A stretch of 64,000 bases of DNA from Rhodobacter aestuarii (GCF_900156655.1 NZ_FTOG01000014.1:1-64000), one strand, 5' to 3'. Counted from the stretch's first letter, positions 9,687 through 18,676 are shown. The notes: generated by a model not told the origin, from the letters alone. A program made the numbers and translations.

Positions 9687-9737
9687 GAGATACGCGGTTA
9701 CCGCCAGTGTCTTGGCATGACCCAAGGCACGACCTTG

Positions 9738-9766
9738 CCCCGCCGTTCACTCGGCGGGGTCTTTTT
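9738..9766 (+). terminator. Rho-independent terminator after ccrM
   Basis: An 8-bp stem CCCCGCCG / CGGCGGGG with a 6-nt loop is followed by TCTTTTT. It sits between convergent ccrM and marR. Confidence 0.9.
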
Positions 9767-9777
9767 GCATCTGGGGG

Positions 9778-10209
9778 TTAGCTTTCTTCCAGCCGCGCGC
9801 GCAATTCGCGCAACACGGGCAGCACAGCACGGACCTTATCGGCCCCGATGTCGCGCACAATATCGCCCATGAGCGGCATCAAAGTGGCCAGCGCCGCATC
9901 GCGCGCCTGCCGCCCGGCGGGCGAGATCGCCACGAATTTGCGCCGCGCATCATCCCAATCGGGGCGAATATGCACATGCCCCGCCCAGACGAGCTTGGAA
10001 AGCGTGTTGGTCATTGCCCCGCGCGTCACATGAAAGGTGGCGGCCAATTGCGCGGGGGTGCGTTCCTCGTTCAGATGCGCAAGGTGATTGAGCACCGAGA
10101 AATGAGAGATTTCCATGCCTTTGGGCAAAGCCCGGCTGACAACGTTGCGCGCCAGCTGATCGGCCATAAAGACCTCAGAAAAGAGCGTTGCGGCCAGCGG
10201 GTCAGCCAT
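9778..10209 (-). CDS. MarR-family transcriptional regulator
   Basis: This 143-residue protein has the MarR winged-helix layout: an N-terminal dimerisation helix, ISHFSVLNHLAH, then a helix-turn-helix (TPAQLAATFHVTRGAMTNTLSKLVWAGHV) and a wing (RRKFVAISPAGRQ). A C-terminal dimerisation helix ends in RELRARLEES. The ATG at 10209 overlaps the stop of the nitrilase gene in ATGGCTGA, so translational coupling is likely. It is the last gene of a four-gene minus-strand run (comF, grxC, nitrilase, marR). Its ligand and targets are unknown. An upstream in-frame start inside the nitrilase gene is less likely. Confidence 0.88.
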   Translation of the reverse strand: MADPLAATLFSEVFMADQLARNVVSRALPKGMEISHFSVLNHLAHLNEERTPAQLAATFHVTRGAMTNTLSKLVWAGHVHIRPDWDDARRKFVAISPAGRQARDAALATLMPLMGDIVRDIGADKVRAVLPVLRELRARLEES

Positions 10210-11041
10210 CTTCGGGCCCCTCAAATACGCGGTCATGGGTGATCGAGGGTACGCGGGCGCGCGCCTCGGCCACAAGCGCGAGATCAAGGTCGACCAGCGT
10301 CACGCCCGGCTCTGTGCCGCCATCGGCCAGAACTTCGCCCCAAGGGGCCACAGCCAAACTATGGCCATGCGTGCGGCGCGGTTTGCCGCCATGCGCGGCA
10401 TGGGTGCCGCATTGCGCAGGCGCGAGCACGAAACAGGTGTTCTCAATCGCGCGCGCGCGGATCAGGCTTTCCCAATGCGCGGCGCCTGTTGTGTCATTGA
10501 ACGCGGCGGGCAGGGTCAGGATTTCTGCCCCCGCATGGGCCAAGCGGCGGAACAGATGCGGGAAGCGCAGATCATAGCAAATCGCCATGCCGATCTTGGC
10601 GAAATCTGCCCGTGCCAGCACGGCGCGCGCACCGGGGCGATAGGCATCCGATTCGCGATAGCGTTCCGTGGGCGAGACATCGACATCGAACATATGGATC
10701 TTGTCATAGCGCGCCACGATCTGCCCTTGCGGGCCAATTAGGAACGAGCGGTTGGCAAATCGGCCATCACCCTCATGCGTTTTGAGCCCCAAAGAGCCAA
10801 TCAGCAGCCAAATGCCCAAACTCTCCGCCTCGGCCCGCAGCGCGGCAAGGGTCGGGTCATCTTCTTCACGGCGAAGCACGGCGTTTTGCAGCGCGCGGTC
10901 AGAAGACAAGAGATTGGTGCATTCGGGGGTGAGCACAAAGCTCGCCCCCTGCGCCGCCGCTTGCCGGATAAACCCAACCGTCACCGGCAGGTTTTCTGCC
11001 GGATCATCGCTGACGGAAAGCTGAACCAGCCCGGCGCGCAT
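10202..11041 (-). CDS. Carbon-nitrogen hydrolase (Nit/omega-amidase-like)
   Basis: This 279-residue cytoplasmic hydrolase of the nitrilase superfamily has the complete Glu-Lys-Cys triad: Glu40 in LTPECTN, Lys114 in YDKIHMFDVD and Cys155 in ICYDLRFPHLFR. The IHMFDVD and CYDLRFP motifs place it near the Nit1/Nit2 branch, which removes alpha-keto-acid amides or deaminated glutathione. That fits its position directly after a glutaredoxin gene, with which it shares a TGATG stop/start junction. The exact substrate is not proven. GTG at 11044 is an alternative start one codon upstream. Confidence 0.9.
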   Translation of the reverse strand: MRAGLVQLSVSDDPAENLPVTVGFIRQAAAQGASFVLTPECTNLLSSDRALQNAVLRREEDDPTLAALRAEAESLGIWLLIGSLGLKTHEGDGRFANRSFLIGPQGQIVARYDKIHMFDVDVSPTERYRESDAYRPGARAVLARADFAKIGMAICYDLRFPHLFRRLAHAGAEILTLPAAFNDTTGAAHWESLIRARAIENTCFVLAPAQCGTHAAHGGKPRRTHGHSLAVAPWGEVLADGGTEPGVTLVDLDLALVAEARARVPSITHDRVFEGPEDG

Positions 11042-11298
11042 CACTCGGCCAGCATCGGGTCAAGCTGCCCGCGTGCCTCCAGCGCATGCAGATCATCGCA
11101 GCCGCCCACATGCGTGCCGCCAATGAAAATTTGCGGCACGGTGTAGCCGCCATTGGCGCGCTGGGTCATTTTTTGCCGTTCCATCGGATCGGCGCTGACA
11201 TCGGTTTCTTCAAAGGCAACGCCCTTGCGGGTCAACAGCTCTTTGGCGGCGATGCAGTAGGGGCAGGTGGGGGTGGTGTAGATTTCGACGCGTTTCAT
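11041..11298 (-). CDS. grxC: Glutaredoxin 3
   Basis: This 85-residue dithiol glutaredoxin reduces disulfides and mixed disulfides with glutathione. The active site is CPYC at residues 12-15. TVPQIFIGGTHVGGCDDL contains the cis-Pro and the glutathione-binding GG(C)DD motif. An upstream in-frame start would add 37 residues, but the usual family length and an AGGAGCC Shine-Dalgarno before ATG 11298 support the short form. Its stop overlaps the start of the nitrilase gene; comF lies 32 bp upstream. Confidence 0.94.
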   Translation of the reverse strand: MKRVEIYTTPTCPYCIAAKELLTRKGVAFEETDVSADPMERQKMTQRANGGYTVPQIFIGGTHVGGCDDLHALEARGQLDPMLAE

Positions 11299-11330
11299 GA
11301 CGGCTCCTTGTTGCCCCCAACGTAAGGGCT

Positions 11331-12104
11331 TCAGGCGTCCTTCGCAACGCGGGCCAGCGCAGCCACCGAAACCTGCCGTGCGCCCGCCGCCCGTGCCGCC
11401 TCTGCGCAAGCGGCCATGGTCGCGCCAGAGGTCAGCACATCATCCACCACCAGCACATGCCGCCCCTTGATTTTGGCGGCGTATTTGGGCCGCAGCCGGA
11501 TCGCATCTTGCACATTTTGGTGCCGTTCGGCGCGGCTCAATCCCTCTTGGCTGGGCGTTGCGCGGCGTCGGTCAAACAAATCCACCACGCAGGGCAGCCT
11601 TGTATGCTTGGACATGGTCTGTGCCAAAAGCGCCGATTGGTTGAACATGCGCCGCACCATGCGCATCCGATGCAGTGGCACCGGGGCGATCACCATGCCC
11701 GGTTCAATCAGTGGCCGCGCGGCGCGGGCGAGCATTTCGCCCAAAGGCGGCACAAGGTCGAGCCGGTCGGCATGTTTGAAGGCCAAAACCAGTTTGCGCC
11801 CGGTGCCCGCATACAAAAATGCGGCCCGGCCTCGGTCCCATGGACGCGGCTCAGATAGGCATTCATCACAAAGTTCGATTGTAGCGCTTTCACCCGGCAG
11901 GGGCGCGCCGCAGCAATCGCAGACCGTGCCGGTGATAAAGCTCGCCTCTTGCCAGCAGGGGCTACACATCCCGTGATCGGAGCCCACCGCATCGCCGCAA
12001 CAAATGCAGCGCGGCGGAAACACCGTATGCAAAGCGGCGGCAAGGGCGCGACGCATGCCATCTGGCATCCGCTTTCGATGCGCTTTATCTTCTATTTCCA
12101 CCAT
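11331..12104 (-). CDS. comF: ComF-family phosphoribosyltransferase-like protein
   Basis: The 257-residue protein starts with a zinc-ribbon-like region holding CxxC pairs (CICCGD, CSPC, CDCCGAP, CDEC). A phosphoribosyltransferase fold with the PRPP-binding loop VLVVDDVLTSGAT (near residue 217) follows. ComF proteins are linked to DNA uptake in naturally competent bacteria. They are widespread in non-competent species too, so the function here is open. ATG 12104 has AAGAGG 5 nt upstream and is preferred; ATG at 12068 or 12056 would give a protein starting closer to the zinc ribbon. The start codon overlaps that of the divergent methyltransferase gene. Confidence 0.85.
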   Translation of the reverse strand: MVEIEDKAHRKRMPDGMRRALAAALHTVFPPRCICCGDAVGSDHGMCSPCWQEASFITGTVCDCCGAPLPGESATIELCDECLSEPRPWDRGRAAFLYAGTGRKLVLAFKHADRLDLVPPLGEMLARAARPLIEPGMVIAPVPLHRMRMVRRMFNQSALLAQTMSKHTRLPCVVDLFDRRRATPSQEGLSRAERHQNVQDAIRLRPKYAAKIKGRHVLVVDDVLTSGATMAACAEAARAAGARQVSVAALARVAKDA

Positions 12105-12933
12105 GAGCACCTCTTACACACTAACAGACCGCCCCGCCTTGATCCGCAACCGGGCCCGCGCCGAACGGCAGGGACCTGCATTGTTCCTCCATGAGGACGC
12201 GGCGGAGGAACTCCATGAGAGGCTAAACGAGGTTAACAAAACGTTTACGAGGCCCGCTTTGATCACGCCTTTTGCCGGGCCGTGGCAGGCGGTTTTGCCC
12301 ACGGCGAAGGTGGTGCAAGACAGCGAGGTCTTGGCGCTTGAAGAGGGTGCGCATGATCTGGTGGTTCATGCGATGTGTTTGCATTGGGCGGAAGACCCGG
12401 TGGGCCAGATCGTGCAAGCCGCCCGCGCGCTGGAACCCGATGGGCTGTTCATCGCGGTGATGTTTGGTGGCCAGACCTTGGCCGAATTGCGTGCCGCGCT
12501 GGCCGAGGCCGAAGTGGCGGTGACAGGCGGGCTATCGCCGCGGGTTTTGCCGATGGGGGAAATTCGTGATCTTGGCGGGCTGTTGCAACGCGCGGGGTTG
12601 GCTTTGCCGGTGGCGGATTCGGTGCTGCGCAAAGTCACCTATGAAAACCCGCTGCGGCTTTTGGCCGATCTACGCGCGATGGGAGAGGCGAATGCGCTCG
12701 CGGGCCGGGTGCGCCATTTCACCCGCCGTGCGGTGCTGGCGCAGGCGATGATGCATTACGCCGAGCATTTTGCCGAAGCCGATGGCCGGGTTCGCGCAAG
12801 CTTTGACATGGTTTGGCTCACCGGCTGGAAGCCGCATGAAAGCCAGCAAAAACCGCTGCGCCCCGGTGCCGCTTCTGCGCGGCTGGCCGAGGCGCTGGGC
12901 ACTTGCGAACTCCCAACCGGCGAAAAGCCCTAA
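12103..12933 (+). CDS. SAM-dependent methyltransferase (BioC/NDUFAF5-like)
   Basis: This 276-residue protein resembles the BioC/NDUFAF5 group of methyltransferase-fold proteins, which in mitochondria help assemble respiratory complex I. The post-I region is LVVHAMCLHWAEDP and is followed by ALEPDGLFIAVMFGGQTLAELR, which matches the family's block LKPDGxFLGxxxGGxTLxELR. The usual GxGxG motif I is weak (only AGPWQAVLP precedes), as in several members of this group. The start lies in a CATG shared with the divergent comF start, and no good Shine-Dalgarno is visible, so the start is uncertain. It is convergent and abutting with otsA. Confidence 0.75.
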   Translation: MSTSYTLTDRPALIRNRARAERQGPALFLHEDAAEELHERLNEVNKTFTRPALITPFAGPWQAVLPTAKVVQDSEVLALEEGAHDLVVHAMCLHWAEDPVGQIVQAARALEPDGLFIAVMFGGQTLAELRAALAEAEVAVTGGLSPRVLPMGEIRDLGGLLQRAGLALPVADSVLRKVTYENPLRLLADLRAMGEANALAGRVRHFTRRAVLAQAMMHYAEHFAEADGRVRASFDMVWLTGWKPHESQQKPLRPGAASARLAEALGTCELPTGEKP

Positions 12934-14280
12934 CTAGCCAAGCGCGTCGAGGAAGTTCTTCGACCACCAATGCACATCTTGGGTCAGCAACACCTCAAGC
13001 AGCGCCTCATAGCGTTCGCGCCGCTCTGAATGGGACATCGCCAGCGCGGTCAGGATCGTGCTGGCCATCTGTTCGGTGTCGTGCGGGTTCACAATCAGCG
13101 CGGCCGTCATCTGCTCCGCCGCGCCCGCAAATTGCGACAGGATCAAAACCCCCGGATCTTCTGGGTTTTGCGCGGCGATGAACTCTTTCGCGACAAGGTT
13201 CATCCCGTCCATCAACGGGGTGACCAGCCCCACATGCGCCGCGCGGTAAAGCCCGGCCAACACCTCGCGCGGGACAGCGCGGTTGATGAAGCGGATCGGC
13301 GCCCATTGAATATCGGCGAAAGTGCCGTTGATCCGGCCCGACAAATGCTCGGTCTCTTCACGGATCGCGTCATAGGCCTGCACGCCCTCACGGGTCGGTG
13401 GCGAGATTTGCAAGAGCGACACATGCCGATGCCATTCCTCGTGCCGCGACAGAAACTCGCCAAAAGCGCGGAAGCGTTGCGGCACGCCCTTGGAATAATC
13501 CAACCGGTCCACGCCGATCATCAACCGCCGTCGATCCTTCACGATCCCCGCGGGCAGCGCCTGAAACTGCTCTTCGGCCAAATCCATGAATTCGCGCGCA
13601 TCAATCGCGATCGGGAAGGCGGCGACCCGGCATTGGCGTTGGCCCAAATGCAAATAGCCCGAGCCCAAATCAATCGCTTCGCCAATTTCCACCATCGAGG
13701 CGAGGCAGGCGCGCACATCGCGTTCGGCTTGCAGCCCGATCAGGTCAAAGCCCGACAGCCATTGGCAGACCTCGCGCCCATTGGGCAGCACATGCATGGA
13801 CAGCGGCTCGGGGAAGGGGGTGTGCAAAAAGAACCCGATCCGGTTGCCTACGCCCAGCACGCGTAACTCATGCGCCAGTGCCAGCAGGTGGAAATCATGC
13901 ACCCAGATCCGGTCATCAGGCTCCAGATGGGGTGCCAGCATCCGCGCCAGCCGTCGGTTCACCTTTTTATAGGTCGCGAGATATTCCTGATGGATGTCCA
14001 CCAGATCGGTGCGGCCATGCAACAGCGGCCAAAGCACCGAATTGGCATAGCCCGCGTAATAGTTTTGCTGCTCTTCCTCGGTCAGATCGAAGCACAGCCG
14101 CCGAAACGGCCCGCCCTCAATCTCGCGCAATTCATCCGACGGCGTTTCGCACACCTCGCCCGAGGTGCCGATCCAGATGCCGCCCGCTTGTTCGAGCGCG
14201 TCGCCCACGGCCACCACCAGCCCGCCCGAAGGGTTTGCCCCGGTGGGAATACGGTTTGAAAGACAGATCAAGCGCCCCAT
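12934..14280 (-). CDS. otsA: Trehalose-6-phosphate synthase
   Basis: This 448-residue GT20 glycosyltransferase joins UDP-glucose and glucose-6-phosphate. Motifs in order are CLSNRIP and GGLVVAV at the N-terminus (glucose-6-phosphate loop), YYAGYANSVLWPLLH, HDFHLLALAHELR, RVAAFPIAID, and VDRLDYSKGVPQRF in the nucleotide-sugar-binding half. MNLVAKEFIAAQ and LSQFAGAAEQ complete the set. The ATG at 14280 overlaps the otsB stop (TGATG), so the pair is coupled, with otsB first. The pathway makes trehalose as an osmo- and stress-protectant. Confidence 0.95.
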   Translation of the reverse strand: MGRLICLSNRIPTGANPSGGLVVAVGDALEQAGGIWIGTSGEVCETPSDELREIEGGPFRRLCFDLTEEEQQNYYAGYANSVLWPLLHGRTDLVDIHQEYLATYKKVNRRLARMLAPHLEPDDRIWVHDFHLLALAHELRVLGVGNRIGFFLHTPFPEPLSMHVLPNGREVCQWLSGFDLIGLQAERDVRACLASMVEIGEAIDLGSGYLHLGQRQCRVAAFPIAIDAREFMDLAEEQFQALPAGIVKDRRRLMIGVDRLDYSKGVPQRFRAFGEFLSRHEEWHRHVSLLQISPPTREGVQAYDAIREETEHLSGRINGTFADIQWAPIRFINRAVPREVLAGLYRAAHVGLVTPLMDGMNLVAKEFIAAQNPEDPGVLILSQFAGAAEQMTAALIVNPHDTEQMASTILTALAMSHSERRERYEALLEVLLTQDVHWWSKNFLDALG

Positions 14281-15026
14281 CAACAGTCCTCCAAAGCGGC
14301 GGCAAGCCAAGTGCGCACCTGCGCGGGCGCGGCAAGGCGGTGGCTCGCCGCCGTGGCACCATCGCCCACCTTCACGCCAAAACCGCCATGCGCCTCGGCC
14401 CAAGCCAGCGCAGGTTCATCGGTCACATCATCGCCCGCATAGACCGGGCGCCGGCCAGTAAAAGGGGCGATGTGCGACAGCATTTCAAGCGCGCGATCCT
14501 TGGACACACCACCTGGGCGCAGCTCGACCGCCATTTTCGCCAATTGCACTTCAAAGCCGGGGAAGCGCGTCGTCAGTTCAGCGGCGAAGCGCTCGGTCAA
14601 AAGCTGCAACTCGGGCTTGGCGCGGTAATGCAGCCCGCCCCCAAGCGACTTTGGCTCATAAAGCAGCCCGTTTTCGGCGCAAAAGTCTTCCATCGCCTGT
14701 TGCAAATCGGCCAGCCCTTCGGGGCGCACAGCCTCTTGGCCAAGACCACGGGATTCCGCGCCATGGCTGCCCACCATCGGGCCATCAAAGCCCGCAAGAT
14801 AGGTTTCCAACTCTGGCAGGGAACGCCCAGAGACAATGGCCAGCGCGCCGCCGAGACGTTCGGACAAGCGCGTTAGCGTTTTTCCAAGCTCTTTGGGGAT
14901 AATAATCGCGTCAGGACGGGGTGCGATCTCGACAAGGCACCCGTCGAAATCTAGAAATAGCGCATCCTGCGCGGCGTTGAGGGCGGGCGGAGCATCTTCA
15001 GCTCCGGTTGGTTCACTCATCGGCAT
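14280..15026 (-). CDS. otsB: Trehalose-6-phosphate phosphatase
   Basis: This HAD-superfamily phosphatase of 248 residues dephosphorylates trehalose-6-phosphate. The nucleophile motif is LDFDGCL with Asp26 and Asp28. Motif II is AIVSGRS, and motifs III/IV are GGVSKDRALE and VYAGDDVTDEPAL. The family GSHGAE loop is also present. It is the first gene of an otsB-otsA operon, divergent from hemH across about 110 bp that should hold both promoters. ATG at 15020 is a possible internal start two codons downstream. Confidence 0.94.
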   Translation of the reverse strand: MPMSEPTGAEDAPPALNAAQDALFLDFDGCLVEIAPRPDAIIIPKELGKTLTRLSERLGGALAIVSGRSLPELETYLAGFDGPMVGSHGAESRGLGQEAVRPEGLADLQQAMEDFCAENGLLYEPKSLGGGLHYRAKPELQLLTERFAAELTTRFPGFEVQLAKMAVELRPGGVSKDRALEMLSHIAPFTGRRPVYAGDDVTDEPALAWAEAHGGFGVKVGDGATAASHRLAAPAQVRTWLAAALEDC

Positions 15027-15133
15027 ACTCCCAACTTAGGTGAGGCGCGGCACATTGCAAAGGCGGCATTGACCTGAGCCGTAAACCCATTAAGTCCGGG
15101 GCAGGTTTCATCGGAGTGACGACAGGAAAAGAC

Positions 15134-16192
15134 ATGACCGAAGAACGGCCAGCACGCCTTGCCCATGCCCCTGCCGACCATCCGATGGTTCCGCCGGCCA
15201 AAATTGGTGTGCTGTTTGCAAACCTCGGCACGCCCGATGCGACCGATTATTGGTCGATGCGGCGCTATTTGAACGAGTTCCTGTCGGATCAGCGGGTGAT
15301 CGATATTCCGTCGTGGAAGTGGCAGCCGCTGCTGCAATTGATCATCCTATCCAAGCGTCCCTTCACCTCAGGCGAGAACTATCGCTCGATCTGGAACGAA
15401 GAACTGGACGAAAGCCCACTGATGACGATCACCCGCCAGCAGGTGACGAAGCTGCGCAAGGCGGTGGATACGCGCTACGGAAAAGACAATGTCGTGGTCG
15501 ATTTCTGCATGCGTTACGGCAACCCTTCGACCCATGATGTGATCGAAGAAATGGTTGCCAAAGGCTGCGAGCGGATCTTGTTCTTCCCGCTTTATCCGCA
15601 ATATGCGGGCGCCACCTCGGCCACGGCGAATGACCAATTCTTCCGCGCGCTGATGGCGCAAAAGCGCCAGCCCGCCGCGCGCACCGCGCCCGAATATTTC
15701 GCAAGGCCTTCATATATCGAGGCTTTGGCGCAATCGGTTGAACGCGCCTATGCGGATCTTGAACGCCGCCCCGATGTGTTGGTGGCCTCCTATCACGGGA
15801 TGCCAAGCCGCTATCACCGCGAAGGTGACCCCTACCATTGCCAATGCCAAAAAACCTCGCGGCTTTTGCGCGAGCGGCTCGGTTGGGACAAAGATGGGAT
15901 CGACACCACCTTCCAATCCGTCTTCGGGCGCGAGGAATGGTTGCGGCCTTACACGGTCGAGCATGTGGTGAAGCTGGCGCAGGCTGGCAAAAAGAACATC
16001 GCTGTTATTTCGCCCGCCTTCTCGGCCGATTGCATCGAGACGCTCGAAGAGATCAATGGCGAGATCCGCGAAGCCTTTGAGGAAGCGGGGGGCGAGTTCT
16101 TCACCTATGTGCCCTGCCTCAACGATGACGATGCCCATATCGCCGCGCTGATGGAAGTGGTCGAAGAAAACCTCTGCGGTTGGATCTGCTAA
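15134..16192 (+). CDS. hemH: Ferrochelatase
   Basis: This 352-residue enzyme inserts ferrous iron into protoporphyrin IX, the last step of heme synthesis. Conserved blocks are FANLGTPDATD, MRYGNPS, FFPLYPQYAGATSAT, LVASYHGMPSRYHREGDPYHCQC and ISPAFSADCIETLEE. The His in SYHGMP and the Glu in ETLEE are the expected active-site residues. ATG 15134 is preceded by AGGA and is chosen over an in-frame GTG at 15116. Full length for the family; monocistronic and divergent from otsB. Confidence 0.95.
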   Translation: MTEERPARLAHAPADHPMVPPAKIGVLFANLGTPDATDYWSMRRYLNEFLSDQRVIDIPSWKWQPLLQLIILSKRPFTSGENYRSIWNEELDESPLMTITRQQVTKLRKAVDTRYGKDNVVVDFCMRYGNPSTHDVIEEMVAKGCERILFFPLYPQYAGATSATANDQFFRALMAQKRQPAARTAPEYFARPSYIEALAQSVERAYADLERRPDVLVASYHGMPSRYHREGDPYHCQCQKTSRLLRERLGWDKDGIDTTFQSVFGREEWLRPYTVEHVVKLAQAGKKNIAVISPAFSADCIETLEEINGEIREAFEEAGGEFFTYVPCLNDDDAHIAALMEVVEENLCGWIC

Positions 16193-16261
16193 GCCGCGCG
16201 ACCTCTTAGCCCTTGCTATGCCCGCCCCCGGCGTTAGGCTCACCTTACGTCATGCGGCTCT

Positions 16262-16942
16262 TTGGGCCGGGAGGGGGCGAAACTGCGTGAGGCACTCAAA
16301 ACCGGGCTGCGGCACGTCGCCGCACGTATCACCGCCGGGGGGATATCGGTCCTGATCCGGTTCCTGACCGCGCCACAGGCGCTTTATGCGGTGGCGCTGC
16401 CGCAAGGCGTGCAGCGGGTCTATTTCGCCAATCACTGCTCCAATGCCGATGCGGTGCTGATCTGGGCGGTTTTACCGCCCGAGGTCCGCGCCCGCACCCG
16501 GCCCGTGGCGGCAGCGGATTACTGGCTGAAAAATCGCCTTCGTCAGTTCATGGGACGCGATGTCTTTAAGGTGTTGCTGATCGAGCGGCTGCGCGAAAAC
16601 CGGACCGAGAACCCGGTGGAGCGGATGATGGGCGCGGTAGACGAGGGGTCTTCGCTGATCATCTTCCCCGAAGGGCGGCGCAATGAAAGCGATGAGCTGT
16701 TGCTCGAAATGCGCCCCGGTATTTATCACCTTGGCCAAGCGCGGCCGAAGGTGGAACTGGTCCCGGTGTGGATTCACAACCTCAATGCGGTGCTGCCGCG
16801 CGGATCGCTCATTCCGGTGCCGCTTTTGTGCACGGTCAGCTTTGGGGAGCCGATGCGTCCGGGTGCGGACGAGACGAAAGAAGACTTCATGGCCCGCGCC
16901 CGCGCCGCGCTTTTGGCGCTTGCACCGAAGGAGGCCGTATGA
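16262..16942 (+). CDS. PlsC-like glycerophosphate/lysophospholipid acyltransferase
   Basis: This membrane-associated acyltransferase of about 226 residues carries the HX4D catalytic motif (NHCSNAD) and the acceptor-binding FPEGRR motif. It probably acylates a glycerophospholipid precursor. The gene overlaps the next one (cdsA-like) by ATGA, so phosphatidate formation and its activation to CDP-diacylglycerol look coupled. The start is unclear: TTG 16262 is the first available, but the GGGAGGGGG at 16269-16278 lies after it and would suit an initiation codon near 16283, which is CTG. No ATG fits the frame. Paralogous to the main plsC rather than certainly being it. Confidence 0.8.
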   Translation: MGREGAKLREALKTGLRHVAARITAGGISVLIRFLTAPQALYAVALPQGVQRVYFANHCSNADAVLIWAVLPPEVRARTRPVAAADYWLKNRLRQFMGRDVFKVLLIERLRENRTENPVERMMGAVDEGSSLIIFPEGRRNESDELLLEMRPGIYHLGQARPKVELVPVWIHNLNAVLPRGSLIPVPLLCTVSFGEPMRPGADETKEDFMARARAALLALAPKEAV

Positions 16943-17892
16943 CTGCCGAAACCTCGGTCAACCTGATTGCGATCTTTGCGGCGGTCTTTGCCGTGTTGGG
17001 CCTTGCCTCTGCCGTGGGGCAGGTGCTGCGCTGGCGCTTTGACCCCGAAGGGATCAGCCCGGTCATTGCCACGCTGAACGCCCGGATTGATGGCTGGTGG
17101 CTGATGATCATCGTGCTGTGCTTGGCCTTCTTGATGGGACAAGGCGCGGTTCTGCTCCTTTTCGCCTTTGCCTCATTCAGTGCTTTGCGCGAATTTCTCA
17201 CGCTGACCCACCGCCAGCGGGCCGATCATGCGGCGCTGGTGGCCTCGTTCTTCTTTGTGCTGCCGGTGCAATATGTCTCTGTTTGGCAAGATTGGTATGG
17301 CTTCACCGCGATCTTCATTCCGGTCTATGCCTTCCTTGGCTTGCCGATTTTGACGGTGTTGCGCGCCGACACGGCCCAATTTCTCACCCGCGTGTCAGAG
17401 ACCCAATGGGCGCTGATGATCGCGATTTATTGCGTTAGCCATGTGCCTGCCTTCCTCACCCTGAAAATTGAAGGCTTTGAAGGCGATAGCATCCTTCTGA
17501 TCGTGTTTCTGCTGTTTGTGGTGCAATCGGGCGATGTGCTGCGCTACCTCGCCGATAAGGCGATCGGGCGGCATAAAATCGCGCCGCAAGTCTCGCAAAG
17601 CAAAACATGGGAAGGGTTCGCCGTTGGGGTGCTGGCGGCTTCCGTCATCGGCGCGGCTTTGTGGTGGATCACGCCCTTCACGCCCCTTCAGGCCTTTGCC
17701 ATGTCACTTGTCTTGGCGAGCCTTGGCTTTTTTGGTGGGCTGGTGATGGGGGCGATCAAGCGCGACCGCGGCGTGCGGGAATGGGGCCATATGATCGAGG
17801 GGCACGGCGGCTTCCTCGACCGGCTCGATTCCGTGGTGTTTGCCGCGCCGGTGTTTTTCCACCTGACGCGGTTTTTCTGGCAAGGCGCGTAG
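16939..17892 (+). CDS. CdsA-like phosphatidate cytidylyltransferase
   Basis: This integral membrane protein of 317 residues with about eight hydrophobic helices likely makes CDP-diacylglycerol from CTP and phosphatidate. The C-terminal half holds the family signature: the S-x-KTWEG segment (SQSKTWEGFAVG), then KRDRGVREWGHMIEGHGGFLDRLDS, which carries the metal-binding acidic residues and HGG. The ATG overlaps the stop of the plsC-like gene (ATGA). Because CDP-alcohol synthesis genes are usually also found near uppS/frr, this copy may be a second, specialised enzyme; I did not see the housekeeping context here. Confidence 0.82.
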   Translation: MTAETSVNLIAIFAAVFAVLGLASAVGQVLRWRFDPEGISPVIATLNARIDGWWLMIIVLCLAFLMGQGAVLLLFAFASFSALREFLTLTHRQRADHAALVASFFFVLPVQYVSVWQDWYGFTAIFIPVYAFLGLPILTVLRADTAQFLTRVSETQWALMIAIYCVSHVPAFLTLKIEGFEGDSILLIVFLLFVVQSGDVLRYLADKAIGRHKIAPQVSQSKTWEGFAVGVLAASVIGAALWWITPFTPLQAFAMSLVLASLGFFGGLVMGAIKRDRGVREWGHMIEGHGGFLDRLDSVVFAAPVFFHLTRFFWQGA

Positions 17893-17901
17893 AAAGGCGG
17901 C

Positions 17902-18510
17902 TTAGATCAGCACAACCTGCGTGCCGACACGGGCCAGTTCAAACAGCTCTTCGATATGCTGGTTGAAAAGCCCAATGCAGCCGTTCGACGATTTCCGCCC
18001 GATCTTGCGTGTGTCATGGGTGCCGTGGATGCGGTAATATTTCCAACCCAAGTAAAGCGCGCGGGTGCCGAGCGGGTTATCCGGTCCGGCGGGCACGAAA
18101 TCGGGCCAATCGGGGTTGCGCTGTTTCATCGACGGCGTGGGCGACCAAGTCGGGTTTTTCACCTTGCGGATCACCTCGGTGCGGCCGCGCCGGGTGAGTT
18201 CTTCCGACACCGGGACCGAGGTCGGGAACAGCCGATAGATCGATTGATCCTCTGACCAGTAGTGCAGCGCGCGCGAGATCGTATCGACCAAGATCGCGCC
18301 GTTCTTCGTGTTCGAGAAATAGGGCTGCCAATCCAATTCGCGGAAGCTGGAGATGTTGCGCCGCATATTGGTGTTGGCGCTTTCTTCATGGGCTTCGAGC
18401 CCCGCATCCGGGGTCTGCGCAAAGACGGCCGGTGCAGCGAGCGACATACCGGCAAAAGCGGCAGAGCCGAGGAAAGAGCGGCGGTCGAGCATCTTGCGCG
18501 CATCCGTCAT
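17902..18510 (-). CDS. L,D-transpeptidase (YkuD), Tat-type signal
   Basis: This 202-residue periplasmic enzyme cross-links peptidoglycan or attaches proteins to it. The N-terminus has a twin-arginine signal (DRRSFLGS with Arg10-Arg11, hydrophobic stretch, cleavage near VFAQ). The catalytic motif HGTHDTRKIGRKSSNGCIGL lies near residues 164-183 with the nucleophilic Cys. Upstream NPLGTRALYLG is also typical. The export route through Tat suggests folding before export. A second YkuD gene (19240-19755) and a CAP-domain lipoprotein lie close by. It is convergent with the cdsA-like gene, 9 bp away. Confidence 0.92.
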   Translation of the reverse strand: MTDARKMLDRRSFLGSAAFAGMSLAAPAVFAQTPDAGLEAHEESANTNMRRNISSFRELDWQPYFSNTKNGAILVDTISRALHYWSEDQSIYRLFPTSVPVSEELTRRGRTEVIRKVKNPTWSPTPSMKQRNPDWPDFVPAGPDNPLGTRALYLGWKYYRIHGTHDTRKIGRKSSNGCIGLFNQHIEELFELARVGTQVVLI

Positions 18511-18676
18511 GGAAAGTCTCCGTTCGGGCCGGGTTTTAGGTCAATCAAGCTGTCTCCTTATTGCGCCTTGGCCTCAGGTGCAAATCAAACCAACGTCAAG
18601 AAGCGGTTTCACGCAACTGTGGGTTTGCGTGGCTTCACGCGGCGGTGTAAGGGTCCGCGAACTTCGGGGGAATGAT

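Noticed and set aside
12232-12248. CtrA-like TTAACAAAACGTTTAC inside the methyltransferase gene
   Set aside because: The second half mismatches TTAA and the site lies within a coding sequence with no start nearby.
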